A stretch of DNA of 64,000 bases from Paenibacillus sp. FSL H8-0332 (lineage in GTDB: Bacteria > Bacillota > Bacilli > Paenibacillales > Paenibacillaceae), in NCBI RefSeq assembly GCF_037963835.1, contig NZ_CP150145.1, forward strand, positions 3,844,001-3,908,000. Reading direction: 5' to 3'. Within the stretch, counting starts at the first letter, position 1. Each line of letters opens with the position of its first letter. The notes under the pieces are model-generated. The model searched no databases. It was given only the letters and a program-made list of their open reading frames with translations, and was not told where the DNA came from. The position numbers and the translations under genes are program-made. Positions 63,452 through 64,000 of this stretch are shown one piece after another.

Positions 63452-64000
63452 ATGCTCCCCTTCTCTCTGATTGAAATGCCGCGTGACCTGAATGCTTTCC
63501 CTCTCTATCCGTACTCTGTCGGCCGTCATATCCAGTATCACCATGTGCGTCCTGCCGGATTCCCGGTGCATCAGATTTTTCTGATCCGCAGCGGCAGCGG
63601 GCGGTTCCGTGACCTGGAGAACGGCACCGAAACGGTGCTGCAGCCGGGAATGGCCTATGCATTTCCGCCTGACCGCGGGCATGAATATTATCCGTTATCC
63701 CACGAGCCGTGGCATGTCGGCTTCATCGGGTTCCACGGCAGCCAGTCCGCCTCTGTTCTGGAGGGTCTCGGCCTGCTGCCTTCGGCCCCGTTCCGCCTCG
63801 AACGGTTTGAGGAGTGCTGGGAGATGCTCGGCGGGATCTGGCACACGGTGAATGGGAACAGCTCGGCGCGTCAGGAGGAACAGTCGATGCAGGACTTGTC
63901 GGTGACGCTGTACCGGCTGCTGCTGATGCTGCGCAGAAGTGAAGTTTCCACAGGTGCAGCGACCCGGCTGGAGAACGAAAACGTCCGCAACGAGGCGCTG
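63452..64000 (+). CDS. AraC-type regulator sensor domain (3' truncated by window end)
   Basis: An open frame from ATG 63452 (GAGGTG seven bases upstream) runs off the end of the window, giving 183 residues so far. It begins MLPFSLIEMPRDLNAFPLYP and continues with a cupin-type AraC sensor: YHHVRPAGFPVHQIFLIRSG, GRFRDLENGTETVLQPGMAY, HEPWHVGFIGFHG. The HTH part lies beyond the window. It is divergent from the GH42 gene, 190 bases apart, so beta-galactosidase control is likely. Confidence 0.82.
   Translation, partial: MLPFSLIEMPRDLNAFPLYPYSVGRHIQYHHVRPAGFPVHQIFLIRSGSGRFRDLENGTETVLQPGMAYAFPPDRGHEYYPLSHEPWHVGFIGFHGSQSASVLEGLGLLPSAPFRLERFEECWEMLGGIWHTVNGNSSARQEEQSMQDLSVTLYRLLLMLRRSEVSTGAATRLENENVRNEAL

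Overview
The window reads as a chromosomal segment of an aerobic or facultative, endospore-forming Firmicute, most likely a Paenibacillus. Supporting signs are the CotD-like coat protein, a GerA-type germinant receptor, a collagen-like spore-surface protein, the ricA (ymcA)-miaB gene order known from Bacillales, moderately high G+C, strong GGAGG ribosome sites and many carbohydrate-use genes. No rRNA, tRNA or CRISPR array was seen.

Layout. 1-4443: the end of a heterodimeric BmrC/BmrD-type ABC exporter and a YcaQ-like winged-helix protein. 4444-6337: a repeat zone with 51-bp-period tandem arrays, one interrupted by an IS3-family element. 6338-11863: a possible HEPN protein, a two-gene ABC transporter, a Csp/DUF326 copper protein with a COG0523 GTPase, MoaB, CotD and a DUF1349 protein. 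12030-17000: a two-gene 2-oxoacid:ferredoxin oxidoreductase and a secreted GH8 glycanase. 17236-22257: an NAD salvage group (pncB, pncA, NrtR-like regulator), then ricA and miaB. 22258-24199: another 51-bp array and the collagen-like gene. 24425-25519: an Old Yellow Enzyme with a clear promoter and operator. 25638-31500: a rhamnose operon (fucO-type reductase, rhaB, rhaA, rhaD) with a divergent DeoR regulator. 31554-33933: an ankyrin protein and an L-cysteine desulfidase-type protein. 33934-35296: the largest repeat zone, with two further arrays. 35297-42180: gnd-zwf and a ger cluster with a divergent B subunit. 42281-57325: glycan and uronate use (AraC-GH88, GH52-AraC, an unassigned likely lyase, kduI-kdgR-kduD) mixed with housekeeping genes (alaX, ydcF, ybaK, yolD-like, aspA). 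57392-61077: an ABC transporter divergent from an Xre regulator/membrane-protein pair and a Nudix hydrolase. 61183-64000: a GH42 beta-galactosidase and a divergent, truncated AraC regulator.

How the genes work together. Much of the window forms small catabolic modules, each with its own regulator: rhamnose to DHAP and 1,2-propanediol, xylo-oligosaccharides (GH52), beta-galactosides (GH42), and unsaturated uronates (GH88, KduI/KduD). Zwf with a short 6-phosphogluconate dehydrogenase supplies the oxidative pentose phosphate entry.

The most unusual feature is a set of intergenic tandem arrays with the same 51-bp period at every site but three unrelated unit sequences (near 4562-5940, 6008-6187, 22531-22760, 34355-34470, 34920-35175 and 44405-44492). 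Units contain hairpin-forming cores. Removing the IS together with one copy of its target duplication restores the 51-bp register exactly. I cannot match these arrays to a named repeat family.
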